Notes: generated by a model not told the origin, from the sequence alone. Positions 9,608 through 17,750 are shown, numbered from the stretch's first letter. The stretch is DNA of 64,000 nucleotides from CAIVAT01 sp964355945 (GCA_964355945.1 CAYHGE010000002.1:1-64000), one strand, 5' to 3'. Program-made: numbers and translations.

Positions 9608-9781
9608 ATGAACCAGAAGGTTGTATTTGTTGATATTTTTCTGGCTTCACAGACTTCGGAGTACAGTCAGACAAAAGGTGAACCTTAATTGATACTTTCT
9701 GAGGATTACGAATAAGCAGCGGCAGAAGATAATCCACGTGAAGAAGCTGAATTTGTTGATGTCAATAACTTTTATAATTAA
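9608..9781 (+). pseudogene. Possible decayed small gene with two in-frame stops
   Basis: From the ATG at 9608, one frame of 58 codons is interrupted by TAA at 9686-9688 and at about 9713-9715 and ends at TAA 9779-9781. The segments read like ordinary protein: MNQKVVFVDIFLASQTSEYS, then LILSEDYE, then AAAEDNPREEAEFVDVNNFY. Acidic residues and codon use in the last segment look coding. It could be a gene that acquired stops, an unrelated short ORF, or chance. No family is recognised. Confidence 0.25.
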
Positions 9782-9856
9782 TGTTTTTTCATCCACAAAA
9801 GGGTAGGGGAAGTTAAAAAGGAGTTACAGTATTATGAATGATTAAATTCAACTTCA

Positions 9857-10279
9857 ATGAAAAAAATTCAACTTTTAATTTTGATGCTGTTCGTTTTTAC
9901 AGCAATGGCCATTGCCCAGAAAGATACTGCCAAGGCCATTATTGACATGCATCAACTGCAAAATACGTCTTCGAAATTGCCTGCCAGTGATAAAACTGGC
10001 CATGTTGAAGAAGTAACAACCCAAAATGCTGTTTTCTTTAAGTTGTCCATGATGGTTCTTGCATTTGGATTGATTATTATCCTTCTGGAATCTGTGCTGA
10101 TCTTCACAAAGAAAATAAGCGAAGAAAACATTGTCAGATTTATCGTGGTTACCCTGATCATCATATCTGCATTATTTCTGATCACCGCCGGATATAGTAA
10201 TGACCAGATTGCGCCTGCCATGGGACTTTTGGGAGCCGTTGCCGGATATCTTCTTGGTAAAACTGAAAAAGAAAAGTAG
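9857..10279 (+). CDS. Small membrane protein, first gene of the caspase-FISUMP unit
   Basis: 140 aa. An N-terminal signal segment (residues 1-20, ending AIAQ) is followed by a polar exported stretch (21-57) and three hydrophobic helices at about 60-83, 92-112 and 117-134; the last is glycine/alanine-rich (GLLGAVAGYLLG). A basic tail (KTEKEK) should lie in the cytoplasm. No known family is recognised. Its stop is one base before the next ATG, and that gene ends 2 bp before the caspase-like gene, so the three are very likely co-transcribed. By position it could anchor or sense for its two exported partners; that is inference only. Confidence 0.7.
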   Translation: MKKIQLLILMLFVFTAMAIAQKDTAKAIIDMHQLQNTSSKLPASDKTGHVEEVTTQNAVFFKLSMMVLAFGLIIILLESVLIFTKKISEENIVRFIVVTLIIISALFLITAGYSNDQIAPAMGLLGAVAGYLLGKTEKEK

Positions 10280-10280
10280 T

Positions 10281-10700
10281 ATGAAAACAGGGGGAATAAG
10301 AATAATTACCGGGCTGGTATTTTTTATCTTTTTCATACAAGTCGAATCATGGGCCCAGCAGATTGATACGGTTTATCTGGTTAATACACCTGATAGTACT
10401 TTGTTGGACTCCCTGGTTATGCGCGCGGTAGGCGGTGAAATTCTGAAACGTACCATCAGCCTTTCCAACCGTTGCAACATGAACCTGGAAGTAAAACTCA
10501 GCGCTGACAACAAGTCCTGGAAGCAGCTTTCTATCATGCCGGGAGTAGAAAAGCTCTTTGTCATCCACGGCCTTGAAAACATGTACCTGTTGATCGATCC
10601 CGATCGTCCGCATGGTAATGTTTACAAAGTTTATAAAGGCGACCGGTATGAAATACGGTGGAGCAGCATGGAAGATAATTATATGTTAAGACAGCTTTAG
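10281..10700 (+). CDS. Exported protein of unknown function, middle gene of the caspase unit
   Basis: 139 aa from the ATG at 10281, directly after the stop of the preceding gene; the longer frame from 10200 overlaps that gene and would put 27 basic residues before the signal peptide. Residues 1-25 form a signal peptide ending WAQQ. The mature part looks beta-rich (IDTVYLVNTPDS, CNMNLEVKLSADN, YKVYKGDRYEIRW) with one Cys. It may be a small beta-sandwich, but no family is recognised. Tight spacing to both neighbours suggests joint function with the caspase-like protein. Confidence 0.7.
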   Translation: MKTGGIRIITGLVFFIFFIQVESWAQQIDTVYLVNTPDSTLLDSLVMRAVGGEILKRTISLSNRCNMNLEVKLSADNKSWKQLSIMPGVEKLFVIHGLENMYLLIDPDRPHGNVYKVYKGDRYEIRWSSMEDNYMLRQL

Positions 10701-10702
10701 TT

Positions 10703-12142
10703 ATGAGGCATTTATTGTATTTTTTAATCTTATCCATGTGCTTTGAAAATAGTTTTGGGCAATCTGTTCCGGTAATGGTAAATGTAAACGGTGAAACTGT
10801 TGTTGCATATGAAAACAGCTATGCCCTTGTCATCGGAATCAGCAACTATACCTTCCTGAAGAAGCTGGATAAAGTAAAGGAAGATGTTGTTTCAGTCCGG
10901 GATGCTTTAACTAAAAACGGATTTGACGTTACCGTTAAAACCGACCTGGATAAAAACCAAATTGATGCAGAGATTACGGACTTCATTAAAAACTATGGTC
11001 AGAATGTAAACAACCGTCTGCTGATTTATTTTGCAGGACATGGCTATACACAGATTACTTCATACGGGGGGGAGTTGGGCTATTTTGTACCGGTGGATGC
11101 ACCTAAACCCTCGGATGACGGGCCCGGCTTCCGCAGGAAGTCGATTGACATGCTGCAATTTGAAATTTATGCTATAAACATCCAGTCAAAACACGCCTTG
11201 TTTATATTCGACGCCTGTTTTGCAGGCAATTTTTTCCAAATGAACAACCGTTCATTGACATCATCCGTTATCATAAACAATAAGACCAAAGAGCCGGTCA
11301 GGCAATTTATTACCAGCGGAGGCCAAAATGAGGAGGTTCCCGACAAGAGTATTTTTTGCGAAGAATTTGTTCGGGCAATTACAACTACCTACGCCGATGC
11401 GAACAATGATCAGTATCTCACGTTCAGGGAACTTGGTGATTTTTTGCAGGAAAAAGTGGTTAATTACAGCAAAGATACGCAACATCCGCAAGTGGGAACA
11501 ATCCGGAACAAACATCTCGATAAGGGCGATTTTGTTTTTTTTTTACCAGCTGAAGAAGCACCGGTAACGGCTTCTCCTGAAGTTCAGGTTGATCAGGATC
11601 TTGAATTACCGTCTTATGAATTTATGGACGACCTGGTAATAAACGGTTATCCTTACAGGACGGTACAACTGGGGAACCAGATATGGATGTATTCCAATCT
11701 GAATTATGAAACCGGCAACAGTTGGTGTTATTACGGCAAGGAGGAATATTGCCCGGTATTTGGCAGGTTATACGATTGGGAAACCGCAGTAAAAGTATGC
11801 CCTGAAGGATGGCGCTTGCCCGGCGATGTGGATTGGAAAGAACTGGAAATGTTTTTGGGCATCAGCGTGAGTGAAGTTGATTCTACGTTCAGGCGGGGAA
11901 CCAATGAAGGTGCAAAAATGCATTCTGTTGCCCTGGCTCTTCCATTTAGCGGATTGGCCAACCCCGCAGAGAATTATTACGATGGTATTAATTCCAGTGG
12001 AGTGTATTGGTCATCAACAGAGTCGTCTGATCCAACGCAGGCATGGATACGCTCCCTGTATAATGATGACGGCAGGGTCTATCGGGATGTCTTTGGTAAG
12101 GAATGGGGTTTGAGTGTCAGGTGTATGAAAGGTGCACCATGA
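10703..12142 (+). CDS. Exported caspase-like (peptidase C14) protein with C-terminal FISUMP domain
   Basis: 479 aa. Signal peptide at 1-19. A caspase-like domain spans about 36-285: ALVIGISNYTF opens it, catalytic His113 lies in YFAGHGY and catalytic Cys172 in FIFDACFAG, so the dyad is intact. Within it, residues 232-243 match an EF-hand calcium loop (Asp232, Asn234, Asp236, Thr240, Glu243). After a Pro/Glu linker, residues 312-476 form a FISUMP domain (TVQLGNQIWMYSNLN, CPEGWRLP, YWSSTES, GLSVRCMK). Bacterial caspase-like proteases cleave partner proteins, often in death, stress or defence; the substrate here is unknown. The signal peptide places this one in the periplasm or at the surface. 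Third gene of a compact unit and just upstream of three related surface-protein genes. Confidence 0.88.
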   Translation: MRHLLYFLILSMCFENSFGQSVPVMVNVNGETVVAYENSYALVIGISNYTFLKKLDKVKEDVVSVRDALTKNGFDVTVKTDLDKNQIDAEITDFIKNYGQNVNNRLLIYFAGHGYTQITSYGGELGYFVPVDAPKPSDDGPGFRRKSIDMLQFEIYAINIQSKHALFIFDACFAGNFFQMNNRSLTSSVIINNKTKEPVRQFITSGGQNEEVPDKSIFCEEFVRAITTTYADANNDQYLTFRELGDFLQEKVVNYSKDTQHPQVGTIRNKHLDKGDFVFFLPAEEAPVTASPEVQVDQDLELPSYEFMDDLVINGYPYRTVQLGNQIWMYSNLNYETGNSWCYYGKEEYCPVFGRLYDWETAVKVCPEGWRLPGDVDWKELEMFLGISVSEVDSTFRRGTNEGAKMHSVALALPFSGLANPAENYYDGINSSGVYWSSTESSDPTQAWIRSLYNDDGRVYRDVFGKEWGLSVRCMKGAP

Positions 12143-12370
12143 GTACGAAGTGGCCTGCAGAGCGCATCTTAATGGAAACACCAATTGGGGCCAACAAAAA
12201 AACCTCCAACAACCGGGTATCATTTGAATTAAGGGTTGGAATAATGTAACAATTATTTTTATTTGATCTAAATTAATATTTATATTTACATGGTCCACAT
12301 ACCAGTTTAAAAGTATAGTGTTTGATTTTTTGAGTTGGAATTTGGTCTTATAACCCTAACTCTGATAAAT

Positions 12371-12799
12371 ATGAAAATATCAACCTTTCTTACCTCAGCT
12401 TTACTGCTGTTCAGCAATGCACTATTTTCACAAATGGCTGTGAACACTGATGGAAGCCAATCCCATCCTTCAGCCATGCTTGATGTAAAAAGCACCTCCA
12501 AAGGTATATTACTGCCGCGATTAACCAATGTTGAGCGCGATGCCATCGTTTCTCCTGCTGAAGGATTGATCATATATAATTCAGTTGAAAATAAACTACA
12601 AGTATTCAACGGTTCTCGTTGGAAGGTATTTACCACCATAGCGCCAGCTTCTAAAAGTTCAGAAAACGGATCAGAAAGCATACCCGAGCCAGGCATTGAA
12701 ACTGAGGATCAAAAGCATTATTCTGTAACCAAAGAAATCCTGCCGGTACATGTTTTTCCTGACAAGGAACATATAATGCTCCCTCCTGAAATCAAATGA
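12371..12799 (+). CDS. Short exported protein made only of the N-terminal surface-protein module
   Basis: 142 aa from the ATG at 12371; the longer reading from 12335 adds residues before a clean signal peptide (KISTFLTSALLLFSNALFSQ). The mature start, MAVNTDGSQSHPSAMLDVKS, then GILLPRLTNVERDAI and GLIIYNSVENKLQVFNGSRW, matches the N-terminal module of the next two proteins and of many Bacteroidota surface proteins, similar in look to tail-fibre stalk modules. A short polar tail follows in place of the repeats and FISUMP domains. It may be a truncated paralogue or a real stand-alone subunit. First of three tandem genes. Confidence 0.65.
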   Translation: MKISTFLTSALLLFSNALFSQMAVNTDGSQSHPSAMLDVKSTSKGILLPRLTNVERDAIVSPAEGLIIYNSVENKLQVFNGSRWKVFTTIAPASKSSENGSESIPEPGIETEDQKHYSVTKEILPVHVFPDKEHIMLPPEIK

Positions 12800-12827
12800 C
12801 GTTAATTATTACACCTGAAATATCCAT

Positions 12828-14474
12828 ATGAAAGTTTTTACAATTCTGCTCATCATATTTGCCATCCCTGTTTCCGGTTTAAAAGCCCAGGTAGCGATCA
12901 ACAGGGATGGCAGCGCTCCCAATGCTTCATCAATGTTGGATCTGAAAAGCCCGTCAAAAGGAATGCTGGTTCCAAGGATGACAAACATTCAGCGGGACGC
13001 AATTTCCGGCCCGGCAGTTGGGCTGATCATCTATAATACCAATGAACATGCTCACCAAATGTTTGATGGTACGCGATGGTCAACACTTGTAGCTGCAGAC
13101 TGTATTCCGTCACCGCCGGGCAACATTCTGGGAAATGTTAATCCCGTTTGTCATCAAACGGGATTGATATATTCCATCACCGGGGTGGCATGGGCCAGCA
13201 GCTATCACTGGACTGTGCCTGGCGATGCAGTTATTTCTGCCGGCCAGGGGACAACCAGCATCATCGTTAACATGGGAGTAATCTCGGGCAATGTGAGTGT
13301 AAGAGCGGAAAGCGGCTGTGGCAACAGCACTTATGCTAACCTGGCCATTAATGTGATTGTTATACCACCTCAGCCCGGGATTATTACCGGAAATTCAAAT
13401 CCCGAATGCCTTGCATCAACCTCCTATTCAATCGTCTCCGTGGCAGGGGCTAATTCCTATTTCTGGACGGTGCCGGGTGGTGCGACTATTACAAGCGGAC
13501 AAGGAACAACCAGCATTGTGGTTAATTTCGGAACGAGTTCCGGAAATGTGAGTGTTCGTTCTGTTAACAGCTGCGGCAACAGTGCATTTTCCAATCTGGG
13601 CATTACCATAGGCATCCCATCCCAACCAGGGCCTATTTCGGGTAACACCCTTGCTAACACAGCCTATCCGGTAACCTATTCCATATCATCTATTCCTGGT
13701 GCTACTTACTATTCCTGGGTGGTGCCTACGGGTGCTACCATTGCTTCAGGCCAGGGAACCTCAAGTATCATGGTTAATTTCGGTTCGCAGAGTGGAAATG
13801 TTAGCGTTAGAGCCCAAAACAGTTGTGGAAACAGTGGTTATACCCACCTTGCAATTACTTTATTTACATGCGGAACTGTCTACACTGATATCCGCGACAA
13901 TAAAACCTATTCTACCGTTCAAATAGGTAGCCAATGTTGGTTCTCTCAAAATCTGAACACAGGTACCCTGGTTTCACTTGCGGGCAACCAGGCAAACAAT
14001 GGAATTATCGAAAAGTATTGTAATGGCGATAGTGAAACGAATTGCAATACATATGGCGGATTGTACCAGTGGGACGAAGTAATGCAATACACAACTACAC
14101 AAGGTACCCAGGGCATTTGTCCTGCTGGATGGCATATTCCTACCCAAGGTGAATACACGAGCCTGGTAACTTTCCTGGGAGGAACAGGAATAGCCGGAGG
14201 TAAAATGAAGGAAACCGGCACGGCACATTGGTTGTCACCCAATACAGGAGCAACAAACTCATCCGGATTTACCGGTTTACCAGGGGGCTTCCGGTTTCAT
14301 GTGGATGGCACATCGATTCAGCTCGGTCAATACGGATACTTTTGGTCCTCAACCCAGAATGATGGTACGCACAAATGGTATCGCCAACTATATAACAGTG
14401 ACGCTAATGCTGCGGAAAACAATACCTGGAAATACAATGGGTTTTCGGTAAGATGCCTCTTAGGAAATCTATAA
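12828..14474 (+). CDS. Surface protein: N-terminal module, three PKD/Ig-like repeats, FISUMP domain
   Basis: 548 aa with a signal peptide (1-21). Residues 22-85 carry the SMLDLKSPSKGMLVPRMTN module. Three repeats of about 80 aa follow (about 90-345), each with a Y-W-TVP core, a GQGTTSI turn, SGNVSVR and a Cys-Gly-Asn-Ser motif; they look like PKD or Ig folds. Residues 347-548 are a FISUMP domain (VQIGSQCWFSQNLNTG, CPAGWHIPTQGEY, GYFWSSTQ, GFSVRCL). The product is probably an outer-surface or secreted adhesin; no T9SS-type C-terminal domain is obvious. The last third is nearly identical at DNA level to part of the next gene. Confidence 0.85.
   Translation: MKVFTILLIIFAIPVSGLKAQVAINRDGSAPNASSMLDLKSPSKGMLVPRMTNIQRDAISGPAVGLIIYNTNEHAHQMFDGTRWSTLVAADCIPSPPGNILGNVNPVCHQTGLIYSITGVAWASSYHWTVPGDAVISAGQGTTSIIVNMGVISGNVSVRAESGCGNSTYANLAINVIVIPPQPGIITGNSNPECLASTSYSIVSVAGANSYFWTVPGGATITSGQGTTSIVVNFGTSSGNVSVRSVNSCGNSAFSNLGITIGIPSQPGPISGNTLANTAYPVTYSISSIPGATYYSWVVPTGATIASGQGTSSIMVNFGSQSGNVSVRAQNSCGNSGYTHLAITLFTCGTVYTDIRDNKTYSTVQIGSQCWFSQNLNTGTLVSLAGNQANNGIIEKYCNGDSETNCNTYGGLYQWDEVMQYTTTQGTQGICPAGWHIPTQGEYTSLVTFLGGTGIAGGKMKETGTAHWLSPNTGATNSSGFTGLPGGFRFHVDGTSIQLGQYGYFWSSTQNDGTHKWYRQLYNSDANAAENNTWKYNGFSVRCLLGNL
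14193..14431 (+). repeat. Near-identical FISUMP block, copy 1
   Basis: 239 bp, aligned by eye without gaps to 15901-16139. Seven differences are seen (97% identity), all at third codon positions and all silent, so about 79 residues are identical. Flanking parts of the two genes are clearly more diverged. Confidence 0.9.
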
Positions 14475-14532
14475 GACAGATGATACATCCGTGACCAAAA
14501 TATTTTGGATTATTTTAATTATACCGACATCC

Positions 14533-17409
14533 ATGAAATACAGTAAATATAGCCTGTTTATCTTTCTCCTGGCAATTGGAATGAATCTCAAAGCGCAGGT
14601 TGGCATCAATAATGCCGGGAGTCCGCCTGATCCTTCCTCAATCCTTGACGTTAACAGTAACTCAAAAGGCGTGCTCTTCCCAAGGATGTCGGCTTTGCAA
14701 CGAAATTCCATAAACAGCCCGGCAGCAGGATTGATCATTTTTAACACAGATTTAGGGAAATTGCAATTATTTGATGGCGCAACCTGGTCATCCCTTTCAA
14801 TTACTGATTGTATTCCTTTACAACCGGGAATCATAAGTGGAAACAATTTTCCGTCCTGCAACCAGACAGGAGTAGTTTATACTATTCCGTCACTTGAGGG
14901 GGCTACAAATTACCATTGGACCGTCCCTGCTGGTGCCGCCATCACCAATGGACAGGGAACCACGGGAATAACCGTTAATTTCGGGACAGCATCCGGAAAT
15001 GTAAGTGTCGGGGGCGAAAGCGGTTGCGGAATCGGACCCCGCCGTGACCTGGCAGTTTCCATTGGCATACCTGCCCAACCGGGAAATATAACAGGCGATC
15101 CATTTGTTGAATGCGGCAAAACAGGTGTAGTATATTCTATCCTCCCCGTTTCAGGTGCAATTTCATATACCTGGACAGTACCGGTTAATGCAACCATTGG
15201 CAGCGGCCAGGGATCAAACAGTATAACCGTGAATTTTGGATCCAACTCGGGCAATGTAAGTGTCAGAGCTGAAAACAGTTGCGGAAACAGTGCCTATCGC
15301 ACTCTGGCGGTGTCGGTCAACATACCTCAAGCCCCTGCCGGCATATCCGGTAATTCATATTATCTGTCTGGCACCAGTGAAATATATTTCATTGCCCCTA
15401 TTCCTTCTGCTACCTCCTACCAATGGACCGTTCCACCCGATGCAACCATTCTGTCCGGACAAGGAACCACCAGTATTGCAGTAAGCTTTTTAACACTGGC
15501 AGGCAATGTAAGTGTGCGTGGAGTAAACAGTTGTGGAAACGGTCCTTATGCAGTTAAAGCAGTTCAACTATTCAGCTGCGGCAATCCTTATTTGGATATG
15601 CGAAATAACAGAAATTACAACACAGTTCAGGTTGGCTCTCAATGCTGGTTCTCTCAAAATTTGAACGTGGGTACCCTGGTTTCACTTTCGAGCGACCAAA
15701 CAAACAATGGAATTATTGAAAAGTACTGTTTTGGAAATAGTGAAACGAATTGCGATACCTATGGGGGGCTGTACCAATGGGATGAAGTAATGCAATACAC
15801 TACCACACAAGGCACACAGGGCATTTGTCCTGCAGGATGGCATATTCCTGCCCAAGGGGAATATGCAAACCTGGTTAATTTCCTGGGAGGAAACGGACAA
15901 GCCGGAGGTAAAATGAAGGAAACCGGCACGGCACATTGGTTGTCGCCCAATACAGGAGCCACGAACTCATCCGGATTTACCGGCTTACCAGGTGGCTTCC
16001 GGTTTCATGTGGATGGCACATCGATTCAGCTCGGTCAATACGGATATTTTTGGTCGTCAACCCAGAATGATGGTACGCACAAATGGTATCGCCAACTATA
16101 TAACAGTGACGCTAATGCTGCGGAAAACAATACCTGGAAGTTCAATGGTTTCTCAATTCGATGCGTTTATAATGATTACTCCATAGGTTCAGGGGGCGCC
16201 TGCAACAATACTGTCGTAAATGGCACATATACTGCAGGTGTCAACCTGACTTCAGCTGAATATGTAACTATTCAAGTGACAACTTCTTCGATCGGACCCT
16301 ATACAATAAGTACAAATACCGTTAATGGTTACAGTTTTAGCAGAAGTGGTGTCTTCACAACAACAGGGACGCACTCAGTGAATCTCCTGGCAACAGGAAC
16401 CCCGATCATGGCTCAAACGAATAATTTCATTGCCACAATAAGTAACAGCGGGAGTTCGTGTTCTTTTAATGTGACCGTTATTCCCAACCTGAATGCCGCT
16501 TACACTATTGGAACCGGCAACGCTTGCAACAATGCAACAATAGCCGGCACATATAACCAGGGTATCAGCCTGACTGCAAACGAGTACATCACCATTCAGG
16601 CAAATGTAACTGCAACAGGCACATATAGCGTTACTACTAATGCTGTGAACGGTTATAGTTTCAGTGGTAGCGGACAATTTACCTCAACTGGTATCAAGAC
16701 AATAAACCTTTATGGTTCAGGAACACCGGTTTCTGTCCAAACCAATAATTTTACCGCAACTGCAAACAATGGCGGTGGAACATGTTCATTCAGTGTAGTA
16801 GTTACAGTTTACATTCCAATTGTTACCAATCCTGCAACCGGCAGGATATGGATGGACCGGAACCTGGGTGCTTCAGTTGTGGCCACCAGTCCAACAGATG
16901 CCGCTGCTTATGGCTCCTATTACCAATGGGGGCGTTTTGCCGATGGGCATCAGAATCCCGCTGCCAGCACAACTTACACCATTGCCACAACACCTGCTCC
17001 CAATGCGGGAAACAGCTGGGACGGGAAGTTTATTTTGGAACCTTATGGGATTTACCCCAGAGACTGGGTAAATCCGCAGAACAATACGCTGTGGCAGGGA
17101 GTTAACGGAACCAATAATCCATGTCCTTCAGGGTTCCGCATTCCTACCTATGCCGAATGGGAAGCCGAAAGGGCAAGCTGGAGCAGTAACAATGCAACAG
17201 GGGCTTTTAATTCACCTTTAAAATTAACGATAGGTGGATACAGGCATGTTGCCAATGGTACTATTTATTCGGCAGGCTCTTATGGCACCTATTGGAGTAC
17301 CGGAATTTACCAGGAAAAGGCATCCTTTATGACCATATACACCAACAATGCTTATTTTATTAACGATGTTCGTGCCTACGGACGATCGGTTCGTTGTATT
17401 AAAGAATAA
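14533..17409 (+). CDS. Large surface protein: N-terminal module, PKD/Ig-like repeats, two FISUMP domains
   Basis: 958 aa from the ATG at 14533, which starts a signal peptide (KYSKYSLFIFLLAIG to KAQ); the frame also allows a GTG at 14491 that would add 14 hydrophobic residues. Order: N-terminal module (about 20-95), three PKD/Ig-like repeats (97-348) like those of the previous gene, a first FISUMP domain (349-550), two different Ig-like repeats of about 105 aa (550-760, each opening with a GTG/GSG-x-CNN motif and holding an NGYSF motif), and a second FISUMP domain (762-958, RIWMDRNLGA, CPSGFRIPTYAEW, GRSVRCIKE). Probably a surface-exposed adhesin or binding protein. A strong terminator follows at 17550. 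Confidence 0.85.
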   Translation: MKYSKYSLFIFLLAIGMNLKAQVGINNAGSPPDPSSILDVNSNSKGVLFPRMSALQRNSINSPAAGLIIFNTDLGKLQLFDGATWSSLSITDCIPLQPGIISGNNFPSCNQTGVVYTIPSLEGATNYHWTVPAGAAITNGQGTTGITVNFGTASGNVSVGGESGCGIGPRRDLAVSIGIPAQPGNITGDPFVECGKTGVVYSILPVSGAISYTWTVPVNATIGSGQGSNSITVNFGSNSGNVSVRAENSCGNSAYRTLAVSVNIPQAPAGISGNSYYLSGTSEIYFIAPIPSATSYQWTVPPDATILSGQGTTSIAVSFLTLAGNVSVRGVNSCGNGPYAVKAVQLFSCGNPYLDMRNNRNYNTVQVGSQCWFSQNLNVGTLVSLSSDQTNNGIIEKYCFGNSETNCDTYGGLYQWDEVMQYTTTQGTQGICPAGWHIPAQGEYANLVNFLGGNGQAGGKMKETGTAHWLSPNTGATNSSGFTGLPGGFRFHVDGTSIQLGQYGYFWSSTQNDGTHKWYRQLYNSDANAAENNTWKFNGFSIRCVYNDYSIGSGGACNNTVVNGTYTAGVNLTSAEYVTIQVTTSSIGPYTISTNTVNGYSFSRSGVFTTTGTHSVNLLATGTPIMAQTNNFIATISNSGSSCSFNVTVIPNLNAAYTIGTGNACNNATIAGTYNQGISLTANEYITIQANVTATGTYSVTTNAVNGYSFSGSGQFTSTGIKTINLYGSGTPVSVQTNNFTATANNGGGTCSFSVVVTVYIPIVTNPATGRIWMDRNLGASVVATSPTDAAAYGSYYQWGRFADGHQNPAASTTYTIATTPAPNAGNSWDGKFILEPYGIYPRDWVNPQNNTLWQGVNGTNNPCPSGFRIPTYAEWEAERASWSSNNATGAFNSPLKLTIGGYRHVANGTIYSAGSYGTYWSTGIYQEKASFMTIYTNNAYFINDVRAYGRSVRCIKE
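15901..16139 (+). repeat. Near-identical FISUMP block, copy 2
   Basis: Partner of 14193-14431; see that entry. The block begins in an AGGKMKETGTAHW segment and ends in AAENNTWK. Confidence 0.9.
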
Positions 17410-17576
17410 GTGGAAAAGCGCTTTCTTTGACCAGTTCTCGCCGGAAAAAGGAACTTGCATTTGAAGGATTTGAAGCATCAGTAGAGGGATTAAGAATTAG
17501 GGAAAACGATTATAGAGAAAAGTGTCCCAAATCTGTCCCAAAACAAAAGAAAAACCCCTTTAAATATTTGATTTAA
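17403..17576 (+). pseudogene. Possible integrase C-terminal remnant beside tRNA-Gln
   Basis: Just after the FISUMP gene stop, another frame stays open to a TAA at 17574-17576. It reads ELAFEGFEASVEGLRIREN, then DYREKCPKSVPKQKKNPF, without a start codon. Composition and the CPKSVPK-type end resemble C-termini of Bacteroidota tyrosine recombinases, and a tRNA gene follows within 25 bp, a classic attachment position. This is pattern memory, not a database match; chance coding is possible. Confidence 0.25.
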
Positions 17577-17586
17577 AGGGGTTTTT
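17550..17586. terminator. Strong bidirectional terminator
   Basis: A perfect 16-bp inverted repeat (17550-17565 and 17571-17586) with a 5-nt loop ATTTG. The GC core CCCC/GGGG is flanked by A5 on one side and T5 on the other, so it can stop transcription from the FISUMP gene (plus) and from tRNA-Gln (minus). Confidence 0.9.
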
Positions 17587-17598
17587 GGTTTAATTGTG

Positions 17599-17669
17599 TT
17601 GACCCACCAGGATTCGAACCTAGACCGAGTGAACCAAAATCACTCGTGCTACCTTTACACCATGGGTCA
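17599..17669 (-). tRNA. tRNA-Gln (anticodon TTG)
   Basis: Read on the minus strand. The 7-bp acceptor stem TGACCCA/TGGGTCA is perfect, with a D arm, an anticodon stem AGTGA/TCACT around the loop TTTTGGT (anticodon TTG), a 4-nt variable loop, and a T arm with TTCGAAT. CCA is not encoded. The discriminator base is A. Length 71 nt. Confidence 0.95.
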
Positions 17670-17674
17670 GTTTA

Positions 17675-17699
17675 ATTTACGATTGGACGATTTACGATT
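17675..17699. repeat. Dispersed 25-bp intergenic word, copy 1
   Basis: ATTTACGATTGGACGATTTA followed by CGATT. It is itself built from the iterated word ATTTACGATT. The reverse complement of the whole 25 bp occurs at 57476-57500. It sits between the tRNA-Gln 5' end and its promoter. Confidence 0.9.
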
Positions 17700-17742
17700 T
17701 ACGTGTCGCGCATTTCATATTTCAAATTTTCAATCGCGGGTG

Positions 17743-17750
17743 CAAAGGTA
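17743..17750 (-). promoter_or_regulatory. Promoter -7 element of tRNA-Gln
   Basis: On the minus strand TACCTTTG followed by CA, a typical Bacteroidota -7 box. It gives a leader of about 65 nt that contains the 25-bp repeat before the mature tRNA. Confidence 0.6.

Larger units (their letters stand above)
9023..9856. other. Long non-coding stretch with possible gene remains
   Basis: 834 bp with no intact gene. Short ORFs (for example 9030-9224 and 9221-9406) have no recognisable features. The second half contains a promoter-like TAAATTTG at 9554-9561 followed by a broken reading frame (separate entry). Confidence 0.5.

Noticed and set aside
10703..12142. Gingipain (C25) or T9SS sortase identity for the caspase-like protein
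   Set aside because: The His and Cys motifs (FAGHGY, DACFAG) are of the C14 caspase type, and no T9SS C-terminal signal domain is seen.
13900..16160. Variable FISUMP C-termini as targets of a diversity-generating retroelement
   Set aside because: The repeated block differs only at silent third positions, not at adenine-derived sites, and no reverse transcriptase or template repeat is seen in the window.
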